Shown: one piece after another, positions 6,336-12,731 of the stretch
Layout of the letters: every line of letters starts with the position of its first letter
How positions within the stretch are numbered: position 1 is the stretch's first letter
Origin: Cycloclasticus sp.
GTDB lineage: Bacteria > Pseudomonadota > Gammaproteobacteria > Methylococcales > Cycloclasticaceae
Assembly (NCBI GenBank): GCA_018066825.1
Contig: JAGPVU010000036.1
Location: 1-12,731, forward strand
Length of the DNA: 12,731 bases
Direction: 5' to 3'
Made by a program: the position numbers and the translations under genes
Notes under the pieces: generated by a model
The model's database searches: none
What the model was told of the DNA's origin: nothing
What the model saw: the letters and a program-made list of their open reading frames with translations, nothing else

Positions 6336-6997
6336 TCCGGTCGCGGTAACTTATCGTTGGCCATGGGCTTGGAGTAGTCCTCTTCCGCGCTTGAGACGCC
6401 AAAAAGTTTTAACAAAAACCTAAACACGCGTTTAATGCCTCGCCATAACTTAGGTAGCGCCCAGATCATTAGCAAAATAAATAACACCAAACCGACGATG
6501 AAAAAGGCGGGGTGTTGAATAGACGCCCAAACACCCACAAAAACAGCAATGTCTTCAGCGATAGATGCGGTCCAGTTACTAAATGGTTCGGGTGATGTAT
6601 TGATTAAGGCGCGACTACCTGCCTTAGTTGCGTGCGTGGCGGCAGCTAAGCTACCACCAACCAATGCTGCGGCAATTTCTGCGGCAGGGCCAATATCGCC
6701 AATGGCACCAGCGGCTAACATAGCACCAGCCGGTATGCGGATAAAGGTATGTAAAGTGTCCCAAGCGCTATCAACACCGGGTATTTTGTCGGCAAAAAAC
6801 TCGATTGCGTACATCAGGCCGGCGGCAGTCATTACCAGCGGGTCGGCAACGATCATTAAGTCGCTAGGCAATACGATTTGCCCATTATGCGCCAATAAAC
6901 CGATCATCAGAATGGTCGCGTATAAATTGATCCCGCTGCCCCATGCGGCGCCCATACTGAGCGCGAGCGTTTGCGAAAGTTGATTAAGTTCATCCAC
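6332..6997 (-). CDS. DUF4126 family integral membrane protein
   Basis: A 221-residue multi-pass inner-membrane protein of unknown function. Hydrophobic segments are visible at about 11-36, 48-68, 88-120 (Gly/Ala-rich, possibly two helices) and 147-182. The block AAWGSGINLYATI (18-30) and the Gly/Ala-rich stretch GDIGPAAEIAAALVGG (100-115) are those I associate with DUF4126. The tail is basic (LWRGIKRVFRFLLK), then polar and probably cytoplasmic. The GTG start at 6997 is supported by GGGAG 8 nt upstream. The gene is divergent from hslV and convergent with xerC. Its TAA and that of xerC use the same TTAA (6332-6335). No partner or substrate can be inferred from the neighbours. Confidence 0.88.
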   Translation of the reverse strand: MDELNQLSQTLALSMGAAWGSGINLYATILMIGLLAHNGQIVLPSDLMIVADPLVMTAAGLMYAIEFFADKIPGVDSAWDTLHTFIRIPAGAMLAAGAIGDIGPAAEIAAALVGGSLAAATHATKAGSRALINTSPEPFSNWTASIAEDIAVFVGVWASIQHPAFFIVGLVLFILLMIWALPKLWRGIKRVFRFLLKLFGVSSAEEDYSKPMANDKLPRPD

Positions 6998-7032
6998 GGT
7001 ACTTACTCCCTGCTTTAAACAGGCTTAAGAAT

Positions 7033-7060
7033 ATCATAACTAAGATGAATCCAGTTTAAA
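7033..7060 (-). promoter_or_regulatory. Candidate promoter of the DUF4126 gene
   Basis: On the minus strand TTTAAA (7060-7055) and TATGAT (7038-7033) are spaced 16 bp apart, matching the -35 at 4 of 6 and the -10 at 5 of 6 bases. It lies 36-63 bp before the GTG at 6997. For hslV, TAAAAT at 7097-7102 is a possible -10, but I see no matching -35 and no convincing heat-shock sigma-32 promoter. Confidence 0.35.
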
Positions 7061-7133
7061 CAAACCTACCGACACGCGACAGCTTTGATTTTTGTGTAAA
7101 ATGCAGTGTCTAACGTAAACGCGGGATAAAACA

Positions 7134-7682
7134 GTGGATTTTAGAGGAACAACAATTGTTTCAGTACGGCGCGGTAACAGCGTTGTTATTGGTGGTGACG
7201 GCCAAGTGACCTTGGGCAACACCATTATGAAAGGTAACGCCAGAAAAGTACGTAGGATTGGTGGTGGTAGTGTTATAGCTGGCTTCGCCGGGGCAACTGC
7301 AGACGCCTTTACGTTATTTGAGCGTTTTGAAGGCATGCTGGAAAAACATCACGGTAACTTGACGCGTGCAGCCGTTGAAATGGCCAAAGACTGGCGTACC
7401 GATCGTATGTTGCGTAAGTTGGAAGCCTTATTGGCCATTGCAGATAGCAAAGACTCCTTGATAATTTCTGGTAATGGCGACGTGATCCAACCGGAACAAG
7501 ACCTGATAGCGATTGGATCAGGCGGGCCATTTGCGCAATCAGCAGCGCGCGCTTTACTAGAAAATACCGAGTTAAGTGCTCGTGAAATAGTAGAAAAATC
7601 GTTAGGTATTGCAGGTGATATTTGTATTTACACCAATCATAACCAAACGATTGAAGAGTTAAATTTTGAGGAAACTACGTAA
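7134..7682 (+). CDS. hslV: ATP-dependent protease proteolytic subunit HslV (ClpQ)
   Basis: HslV forms the double-ring threonine protease core that, with the HslU ATPase, degrades unfolded and regulatory proteins. The N-terminal nucleophile is Thr6 in GTTIVSVRRG. GGDGQVTLGNT, the AKDWRTDRMLRKLEA region, GSGG and GDICIYTNH are all present. Unlike E. coli HslV, where only Met precedes the threonine, the GTG start here encodes four further residues, giving the leader MDFRG. No start codon lies next to the threonine, so the leader must be removed to expose it. At 182 residues the length is otherwise normal. hslU starts one base after its stop, so the two subunits are co-expressed. Confidence 0.96.
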   Translation: MDFRGTTIVSVRRGNSVVIGGDGQVTLGNTIMKGNARKVRRIGGGSVIAGFAGATADAFTLFERFEGMLEKHHGNLTRAAVEMAKDWRTDRMLRKLEALLAIADSKDSLIISGNGDVIQPEQDLIAIGSGGPFAQSAARALLENTELSAREIVEKSLGIAGDICIYTNHNQTIEELNFEETT

Positions 7683-7683
7683 T

Positions 7684-9006
7684 ATGAGTCAAATGACACC
7701 AAAAGAGATTGTGCATGAACTAGACAAGCACATCGTAGGACAAAGTGCGGCAAAAAGAGCCGTGGCCATTGCCTTAAGAAATCGTTGGAGGCGTTCGCAA
7801 GTAGACGAAAGCCTACGCGCCGAAATTACGCCTAAAAATATCCTAATGATTGGCCCAACGGGTGTGGGTAAAACCGAAATAGCACGCCGTTTGGCGCGAC
7901 TAGCGAAGGCGCCGTTTATTAAGGTTGAGGCGACTAAGTTTACTGAAGTGGGCTATGTGGGCCGCGATGTGGAGTCTATTATCAGAGACCTTGCCGACAT
8001 CGCGGTAAAAATGACTCGTGAAGTTGAGCTGGAAAAAGTTAAACGTAAGGCCGAAGATGCGGCTGAAGAAAAAATACTGGATATTTTATTACCACGTGCT
8101 TCTAACACTGACCCTGATGATGACAGCGGCTCGGCAACGCGGCAAAAATTCCGTAAAAAACTACGTGAAGGTGAGCTTGACGATAAAGACATCGAAATAG
8201 AAGTGAAAGCCCCCAGTGTGGGTGTTGAAATTATGGCGCCCCCCGGCATGGAAGAAATGACCAGTCAGTTGCAAGGTATGTTTCAAAATATATCGGGCGA
8301 GAAAAAGAAAAAGCGCAAAATGAGCATCAAAAACGCGTTACAAATTTTAACCGAGGATGAAGCGGGCAAATTGGTTAACGAGGAAGAGCTTAAGCATAAA
8401 GCGCTGGAAAGCCTTGAGCAAACGGGTATCGTATTTTTAGACGAATTGGATAAAGTGTGTAAGCGCGGAGAGACGGGTGGCGCAGACGTGTCACGCGATG
8501 GTGTGCAACGAGATTTGCTGCCATTGGTTGAAGGCAGCACCGTAACGACAAAATACGGCACGGTAAAGACGGACCATATTTTATTTATCGCGTCGGGCGC
8601 TTTTCATCTTTCAAAGCCGTCGGATTTGATTCCAGAGCTACAAGGCCGGTTCCCTATTCGTGTTGAGTTAGACGCCTTAGTCGCAGCAGACTTTGTGCGT
8701 ATTTTAACTGAACCTGACGCGTCATTAACCGAGCAATATGCCGCGTTATTGGCGACTGAAAATGTCAATTTAAGTTTCACTGACGACGGTATCGCGCAAA
8801 TTGCTGAAATAGCTTGGCAGGTGAACGAGGGCACGGAAAATATTGGTGCGCGTCGTTTGCACACGATTTTGGAGCGTTTGCTCGATGAGGTGTCGTTTAA
8901 GGCACCGGCCGGCGAAGAGCTAAACATAGTTATTGATGCTGCGTATGTTGACGCTCAATTAGCCGAGCTTGCTTCGAACGAAGACCTGTCGCGTTATATT
9001 TTATAA
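7684..9006 (+). CDS. hslU: ATP-dependent protease ATPase subunit HslU (ClpY)
   Basis: HslU is the hexameric AAA+ unfoldase that feeds substrates into HslV. At 440 residues it has the family layout: Walker A GPTGVGKT (57-64), the pore loop GYVG (90-93), a charged, variable intermediate domain (about 110-240), Walker B IVFLDELDK (249-257), sensor-2 GAR (388-390), and the C-terminal tail DLSRYIL that docks into HslV and activates it. I choose ATG 7684, giving MSQMTPKEIVHEL as in the family, with GAGGA about 11 nt upstream. A TTG at 7666 would add six residues absent from homologues and lies inside hslV. The intermediate domain holds an acidic run (DPDDDSGS) and a lysine-rich patch (GEKKKKRK), both in regions that vary within the family. 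Confidence 0.97.
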   Translation: MSQMTPKEIVHELDKHIVGQSAAKRAVAIALRNRWRRSQVDESLRAEITPKNILMIGPTGVGKTEIARRLARLAKAPFIKVEATKFTEVGYVGRDVESIIRDLADIAVKMTREVELEKVKRKAEDAAEEKILDILLPRASNTDPDDDSGSATRQKFRKKLREGELDDKDIEIEVKAPSVGVEIMAPPGMEEMTSQLQGMFQNISGEKKKKRKMSIKNALQILTEDEAGKLVNEEELKHKALESLEQTGIVFLDELDKVCKRGETGGADVSRDGVQRDLLPLVEGSTVTTKYGTVKTDHILFIASGAFHLSKPSDLIPELQGRFPIRVELDALVAADFVRILTEPDASLTEQYAALLATENVNLSFTDDGIAQIAEIAWQVNEGTENIGARRLHTILERLLDEVSFKAPAGEELNIVIDAAYVDAQLAELASNEDLSRYIL

Positions 9007-9013
9007 ACTAGCC

Positions 9014-9364
9014 ATGATAATTACAGATATCGCTTTAGATCAAAGTAACCGCACCGTTTCCTTGAGTTTTGACAATGGGACCAGTGCGGAATTGAGTTGT
9101 GAATACTTACGTGTGCACTCACCTTCCGCCGAGGTGCGCGGCCATGGGCCGGGACAAGAAGTGTTACAAACGGGCAAGGAAATGGTCAATATTGTCGCCA
9201 TCGAGCCGGTGGGAAATTACGCGGTTCGCTTAGTGTTTAGTGACGGCCATGATACGGGCTTGTACGCGTGGAATTTCTTGATCGAATTGGCTGAAAATAA
9301 AGACCTTAATTGGCAAGACTATCTCTCCAGACTGGAAGCGGCTGGCCACCAACGTAAGGCATAA
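9014..9364 (+). CDS. DUF971 family protein (gamma-butyrobetaine hydroxylase-like N-terminal domain)
   Basis: A small soluble protein of 116 residues, consisting only of the domain found at the N-terminus of gamma-butyrobetaine dioxygenases. The family core is clear: CEYLRVHSPSAEVRGHGPGQ (29-48), then VGNYAVRLVFSDGHDTGLYA (66-85). The single Cys29 and several His residues are candidate metal ligands, but no metal site can be proven and no catalytic dioxygenase domain follows. Stand-alone members have no settled function that I know of. ATG 9014 is chosen, 7 nt after the hslU stop. An upstream TTG at 8969 would add 15 atypical residues lying within hslU. No ribosome-binding site is obvious, suggesting coupling to hslU. 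A DUF971 gene next to hslU also occurs in pseudomonads. Confidence 0.9.
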   Translation: MIITDIALDQSNRTVSLSFDNGTSAELSCEYLRVHSPSAEVRGHGPGQEVLQTGKEMVNIVAIEPVGNYAVRLVFSDGHDTGLYAWNFLIELAENKDLNWQDYLSRLEAAGHQRKA

Positions 9365-9377
9365 AAGAGACGCTCAT

Positions 9378-10127
9378 ATGACAGATAAAACGACAACCCA
9401 TTTTGGTTTTAAAGACGTTCCTGTAAGTGAAAAAGTGGGTAAAGTGCGTGAGGTTTTTAATTCCGTAGCGCCGTCTTACGACGTGATGAACGACCTTATG
9501 TCGATGGGTGTTCACCGCTTATGGAAACGCTTTACCGTTGAAATAGCTAACGTAAAGCCGGGTCATTTAGTGTTGGACTTGGCAGGTGGTACGGGCGATT
9601 TGTCGGCCTTGTTTGCTAAAAAAGTGGGTGAAAAGGGTAAGGTCGTACTGGCGGATATTAACGAAGCGATGTTGCGCGTGGGCAGAGATCGAATGATCGA
9701 TAAAGGCCACATCAATAATATTAGCTATAACTTGGCGAATGCCGAAAGCTTGCCGTACGCAGCCAATCAGTTTGATCGAGTTTGCATTGGCTTTGGCTTA
9801 CGTAATGTTACCGATAAAGACGCCGCCTTGCGGTCGATGTACGAGGTTTTGAAACCCGGCGGCCGTTTGTTGATTTTGGAATTCTCAAAACCGACTAACC
9901 CCGTGTTGGATAAAATTTACGATTTGTATTCGTTTAAATTACTACCAAAAATTGGCGAGTTGGTGGCAAAAGATGGCGAGAGTTATCAATATTTAGCTGA
10001 ATCAATTCGTATGCACCCGGATCAACAAACGCTGAAAGGCATGATGGAAAACGCCGGTTTTGAACGTTGCCAAGTTAATAATCTGACTGGTGGCATCGTC
10101 GCTGTGCATACAGGTTATAAGCTGTAA
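9378..10127 (+). CDS. ubiE: Ubiquinone/menaquinone biosynthesis C-methyltransferase UbiE
   Basis: UbiE uses S-adenosylmethionine to C-methylate the benzoquinol ring in ubiquinone synthesis, and demethylmenaquinol where menaquinone is made. The 249 residues hold a class I methyltransferase fold: motif I VLDLAGGTGD (65-74), the acidic end of strand 2 LADINEAML (91-99), and the family signatures NSVAPSYDVMNDLMSMGVHR (28-47), FGLRNVTDK (139-147) and ESYQYLAESIRMHPDQ (201-216). It starts at ATG 9378 after a purine-rich AAGAGA and ends 5 nt before ubiJ. The ubiE-ubiJ-ubiB order is conserved widely in gammaproteobacteria. Confidence 0.97.
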   Translation: MTDKTTTHFGFKDVPVSEKVGKVREVFNSVAPSYDVMNDLMSMGVHRLWKRFTVEIANVKPGHLVLDLAGGTGDLSALFAKKVGEKGKVVLADINEAMLRVGRDRMIDKGHINNISYNLANAESLPYAANQFDRVCIGFGLRNVTDKDAALRSMYEVLKPGGRLLILEFSKPTNPVLDKIYDLYSFKLLPKIGELVAKDGESYQYLAESIRMHPDQQTLKGMMENAGFERCQVNNLTGGIVAVHTGYKL

Positions 10128-10132
10128 GCAGT

Positions 10133-10777
10133 ATGTCTTTGCTGGCACCCTTAATAAAGCCGCTACAAATTGTTATTAATCGCTATGTGGCGTTAGACCC
10201 AGAAGCTCCTAAACAGTTAGCGGCGATGCAAGGCAACGTAGTGGAGTTACATTTTAGTTTGCTCAATCAAAGTGTGTTTATCTTTATCAGCGCTGATGGC
10301 TTGGATTTTTCTGACGATTACAATAAACCAGCGGACACAAAAATTTCAGGCTCTCCCATTGCATTATCGATGATGGGCTTACAAGAAAACTCGGCCGCAA
10401 GCCTATTTTCGGGTGATGTGTTGATACAGGGCGATATTGAACTGGGTAATCAGTTTCAGCAGTTTTTAAACAATATAGAAGTCGATTGGGAAGAGCCGTT
10501 GTCGCAGCTAACCGGTGATGTAGTCGCCAATGGTTTGGGCGATATGCTACGCAACGTTCACCAATGGGCGCAGCAATCATCCAAGACAAGCGCGCTAGAT
10601 GTGGCTGAATATTTTCGTGAAGAACAACACATGCTGCCTTCTACCTTTGAAGTCGAGCGATTTAAAAAGGAAGTGGATGAATTGCGCCTATCCACCGATA
10701 GATTAGAAGCAAACGTTCAGCGGCTTATCGCTAAAAAACAAAAAAAGACCGGTGTACTGGATAAGGATACGACGTGA
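10133..10777 (+). CDS. ubiJ: UbiJ, ubiquinone biosynthesis accessory factor with SCP2-like lipid-binding domain
   Basis: UbiJ is known in E. coli as a non-catalytic part of the cytosolic complex of ubiquinone enzymes, binding the hydrophobic intermediates through an SCP2 fold. Here the SCP2-like part spans about residues 12-112, with SLFSGDVLIQGDIELGNQFQ near 90-109 as its clearest block. A linker follows (QLTGDVVANGLG). A charged C-terminal coiled coil comes next, from about 170 to 204 (EVERFKKEVDELRLSTDRLE). The 214-residue length is normal. Identity rests on both this architecture and its place between ubiE and ubiB. Its TGA overlaps the ubiB GTG (GTGA, 10774-10777), so the two are probably translated together. 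Confidence 0.93.
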   Translation: MSLLAPLIKPLQIVINRYVALDPEAPKQLAAMQGNVVELHFSLLNQSVFIFISADGLDFSDDYNKPADTKISGSPIALSMMGLQENSAASLFSGDVLIQGDIELGNQFQQFLNNIEVDWEEPLSQLTGDVVANGLGDMLRNVHQWAQQSSKTSALDVAEYFREEQHMLPSTFEVERFKKEVDELRLSTDRLEANVQRLIAKKQKKTGVLDKDTT

Positions 10778-12420
10778 TAAAACCAACAACAGCTTTTCGA
10801 TTAATCCGTATCCAACGTGTGTTACTTCGTCATGGTTTGGACGAATTTATCTTTAACTTACATTTGTTTAGGCCACTGCGCTATTTAACCTACCTGTCCC
10901 CTAGTTATTGGCTCGGTCGGCGTAAGGGGCCGCGAGGCGAGCGGATTCGCAAAGCGCTGGAAGACTTAGGCCCTATCTTTGTTAAATTTGGCCAAATACT
11001 ATCGACCCGGCAAGATTTACTACCGCCAGATATTGGTGAAGAATTATCAAAGCTACAAGACAAGGTGCCACCGTTTGCCGATCAGCAGGCACGTCAACTC
11101 ATTGAACAATCATTGGGCCAATCGATTGAAGACATTTTTTCCGAGTTTTCAGCCAGCCCGCTAGCCTCTGCCTCAGTTGCGCAAGTGCACACGGCTACGC
11201 TGCATACCGGGGAAGATGTCGTTGTTAAAGTGCTTCGTCCGGGGATTGATAAAATTATCGATGCCGATGTGGCACTGCTATACACCTTGGCGGAGCTCGC
11301 CAATAAATATTGGAAAGAGGCCAAGCGGCTTAAGCCATTAGAAGTGGTGCAAGAATTTGACCATACCATTCACGATGAGCTAGACCTTGTTCGAGAAGCG
11401 GCCAATGCCTCACAGTTGCGGCGTAACTTTGCCGGCTCCGATCAACTGTACGTGCCGGATGTGTATTGGGATTACACGCGTCAAAATGTGATGGTGATGG
11501 AGCGTATTTACGGCACGCCGATTGGTAAAATTGATGTGTTGCGTGAACGAGGCGTTGATTTAAAGCTACTCGCCGAGCGCGGCGTAGAAATCTTTTTTGC
11601 CCAAGTGTTTCGCGATAACTTCTTTCACGCCGATATGCACCCCGGCAATATTTTTGCCTCGGATGATGCAAAATATTTAGCAGTAGATTTTGGCATTATG
11701 GGTAGCGTAACCGTTGCCGATCAGCGTTATTTAGCAGAAAACTTTTTGGCCTTTTTTCAGCGCGATTACTTTCGTGTTGCCCAATTGCACATCGAATCGG
11801 GTTGGGTGCCAAAGCACACCCGAGTGGATGAATTTGAAAGCGCTATTCGAGCGGTGTGCGAGCCGATATTCGAAAAACCGCTGAAAGAAATCTCATACGG
11901 CCATTTGTTACTACGCTTATTTCAAACCGCGCGCCGTTTTGATATGGAAGTGCAACCGCAACTGGTGTTATTGCAAAAAACCTTGCTCAATATCGAAGGC
12001 CTAGGGCGTCAGCTGTACCCCGACTTAGACCTTTGGCAAACAGCTAAACCCTATTTGGAAGATTGGTACAAAGACACCCTTGGACCCAAAGCCACCTTTA
12101 AAAAGTTCAAAGAACACCTGCCCATTATGGCCGAAAAGCTGCCAGAGCTTCCGGAGATGATCTATCAAGTGCTCAGTGATGCGGCAAAAGGCGAGCTAGA
12201 GATCAAGTGGAAGTCGAAGCAGTTAGACGAAATTAAACAGCAAATGGCAAAAAACCACCGTAAAAATATCATGGCCATTTGCGGTAGCAGTCTGGTGATA
12301 TCCGCCGCCATTATTTTAGGCTTAGATGGCTTTTCGCCACTCATGTTAGGCGATGCACCGCTAGCAACTTGGGCACTCGGCGGTTTGGGCGGCCTATTGC
12401 TTTTTAGTGCACTGGATTAG
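10774..12420 (+). CDS. ubiB: UbiB, atypical protein kinase-like ATPase for ubiquinone biosynthesis
   Basis: UbiB belongs to the ADCK/COQ8 family, membrane-associated kinase-like ATPases required for ubiquinone synthesis and thought to help extract or present lipid intermediates. The 548 residues show the family-specific KFGQ motif (71-74, followed by ILSTRQDLLP), the alanine-rich nucleotide loop ASASVAQVH (131-139), the conserved Lys152 (VVVKVLRPG), the helix EFDHTIHDELDLVREAANAS, the catalytic loop FHADMHPGN (284-292) and the metal-binding DFG (305-307). Two hydrophobic C-terminal helices (about 499-517 and 529-546) are the usual membrane anchor. The GTG start has AAGGA 6 nt upstream and overlaps ubiJ by 4 nt. 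All functional motifs are intact. Confidence 0.97.
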   Translation: MIKPTTAFRLIRIQRVLLRHGLDEFIFNLHLFRPLRYLTYLSPSYWLGRRKGPRGERIRKALEDLGPIFVKFGQILSTRQDLLPPDIGEELSKLQDKVPPFADQQARQLIEQSLGQSIEDIFSEFSASPLASASVAQVHTATLHTGEDVVVKVLRPGIDKIIDADVALLYTLAELANKYWKEAKRLKPLEVVQEFDHTIHDELDLVREAANASQLRRNFAGSDQLYVPDVYWDYTRQNVMVMERIYGTPIGKIDVLRERGVDLKLLAERGVEIFFAQVFRDNFFHADMHPGNIFASDDAKYLAVDFGIMGSVTVADQRYLAENFLAFFQRDYFRVAQLHIESGWVPKHTRVDEFESAIRAVCEPIFEKPLKEISYGHLLLRLFQTARRFDMEVQPQLVLLQKTLLNIEGLGRQLYPDLDLWQTAKPYLEDWYKDTLGPKATFKKFKEHLPIMAEKLPELPEMIYQVLSDAAKGELEIKWKSKQLDEIKQQMAKNHRKNIMAICGSSLVISAAIILGLDGFSPLMLGDAPLATWALGGLGGLLLFSALD

Positions 12421-12429
12421 ATCGGCTTT

Positions 12430-12731
12430 ATGGCGCTCATGCATACACCGGTTTGTGATGTTGGCCTAGCAGCACCTGATTTTGAGTTGCTCGGCGTCGA
12501 TGGTAAGCAATGGACGCGTGATAATTGTGCGGGTGAAAATGGCCTATTGGTGATGTTTATTTGTAATCACTGCCCCTATGTAAAAGCTATCCAGCAACGC
12601 TTGGTCGCCGATGTTAAGGATTTACAAGAAAACGGCATCGGTGTGGTCGCCATTATGTCGAACGACCCTAACGACTACCCAGAGGACTCGTTTGAGAATA
12701 TGCAGCAGGTGGCTAAAGACAAAGGCTATCA
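12430..12731 (+). CDS. Thioredoxin-fold redoxin family protein (3' truncated)
   Basis: The first 100 residues of a thioredoxin-like (AhpC/TSA-redoxin) protein run off the right edge. The start shows the fold's entry APDFELLGVDG (15-25), then a hydrophobic strand leading into the redox motif VMFICNHCPYVKA, with Cys45 and Cys48 as a CxxC pair, followed by a strand and a helix (GVVAIMSNDPNDYPEDS). The CNHCP form is typical of a stand-alone cytoplasmic redoxin group, distinct from TlpA/ResA, whose motif differs. No signal peptide is visible. The start is ATG 12430, with an in-frame ATG 9 nt later as alternative. It begins 9 nt after ubiB with no terminator between, so it is probably read in the same transcript. 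Substrate and partner cannot be assigned. Confidence 0.88.
   Translation, partial: MALMHTPVCDVGLAAPDFELLGVDGKQWTRDNCAGENGLLVMFICNHCPYVKAIQQRLVADVKDLQENGIGVVAIMSNDPNDYPEDSFENMQQVAKDKGY

Noticed and set aside
6549..6983. 144-residue plus-strand frame antisense to the DUF4126 gene
   Set aside because: Its Ala/Ile-rich translation mirrors the Gly/Ala-rich membrane protein on the other strand. There is no domain and the opposite-strand gene has a good ribosome-binding site.
7009..7023. Short inverted repeat CCTG-N7-CAGG next to the DUF4126 ribosome-binding site
   Set aside because: Only four base pairs with an AT-rich loop, well within chance for a 136-bp gap.
7062..7133. Sigma-32 heat-shock promoter for hslVU
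   Set aside because: hslVU is heat-shock controlled in E. coli, but I could not find a CTTGAAA-like -35 paired with a CCCCAT-like -10 in the gap.
7666..7683. Earlier TTG start for hslU
   Set aside because: It would add six residues not seen in the family and lies within hslV. ATG 7684 gives the conserved MSQMTPKEIV start.
8969..9013. Earlier TTG start for the DUF971 gene
   Set aside because: The 15 added residues overlap the conserved HslU tail and do not match the DUF971 N-terminus. ATG 9014 fits.
10133..10777. A small RNA such as EsrE within ubiJ
   Set aside because: Described for E. coli at this gene, but I cannot see a promoter, terminator or conserved RNA structure here that would support it.

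Overview
The window holds chromosomal housekeeping genes of a gammaproteobacterium that is not an enteric. The evidence is the protein families present, OxyR cysteines at exactly positions 199 and 208, and the gene orders lptM-lysA-dapF-DUF484-xerC and hslV-hslU-DUF971-ubiE-ubiJ-ubiB. These orders resemble pseudomonads and marine Oceanospirillales or Cellvibrionales more than E. coli. Base composition looks moderate (near 45% GC by eye) and even. I see no integrase other than XerC, no insertion sequence, no tRNA, no CRISPR array and no island boundary. Fifteen genes are complete and two are cut by the window edges.

Region 1 (1-2403). The tail of an unrecognised plus-strand gene meets a minus-strand block, read right to left as carboxylesterase, oxyR and a Prx5-type peroxiredoxin. 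A hairpin at 145-185 probably ends the minus-strand transcript. Between oxyR and the peroxiredoxin gene lies a tandem match to the OxyR binding consensus (782-818), directly upstream of a weak promoter. The peroxiredoxin is therefore probably induced by OxyR under peroxide stress.

Region 2 (2503-6335). This is a tightly packed plus-strand operon: the tiny lipoprotein gene lptM (outer-membrane LPS translocon), lysA and dapF (end of the DAP/lysine pathway), a DUF484 gene and xerC (chromosome dimer resolution). Junctions are 0-1 nt gaps or 4-7 nt overlaps, with GTG and TTG starts, so translational coupling is likely. xerC converges on a DUF4126 membrane-protein gene (6332-6997, minus strand), and the two stop codons share the same four bases.

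Region 3 (7134-12731). This is a second compact plus-strand run. hslV and hslU encode an ATP-dependent protease. A DUF971 gene follows, then ubiE, ubiJ and ubiB of aerobic ubiquinone synthesis, then the start of a thioredoxin-fold (redoxin) protein that runs off the window.

I found no convincing undescribed system. The points most worth a second look are the OxyR box, the N-terminal extension that HslV must remove to expose its threonine nucleophile, the DUF971 gene wedged between the HslVU and ubiquinone genes, the easily missed lptM, and the high share of non-ATG starts (7 of 15 complete genes).
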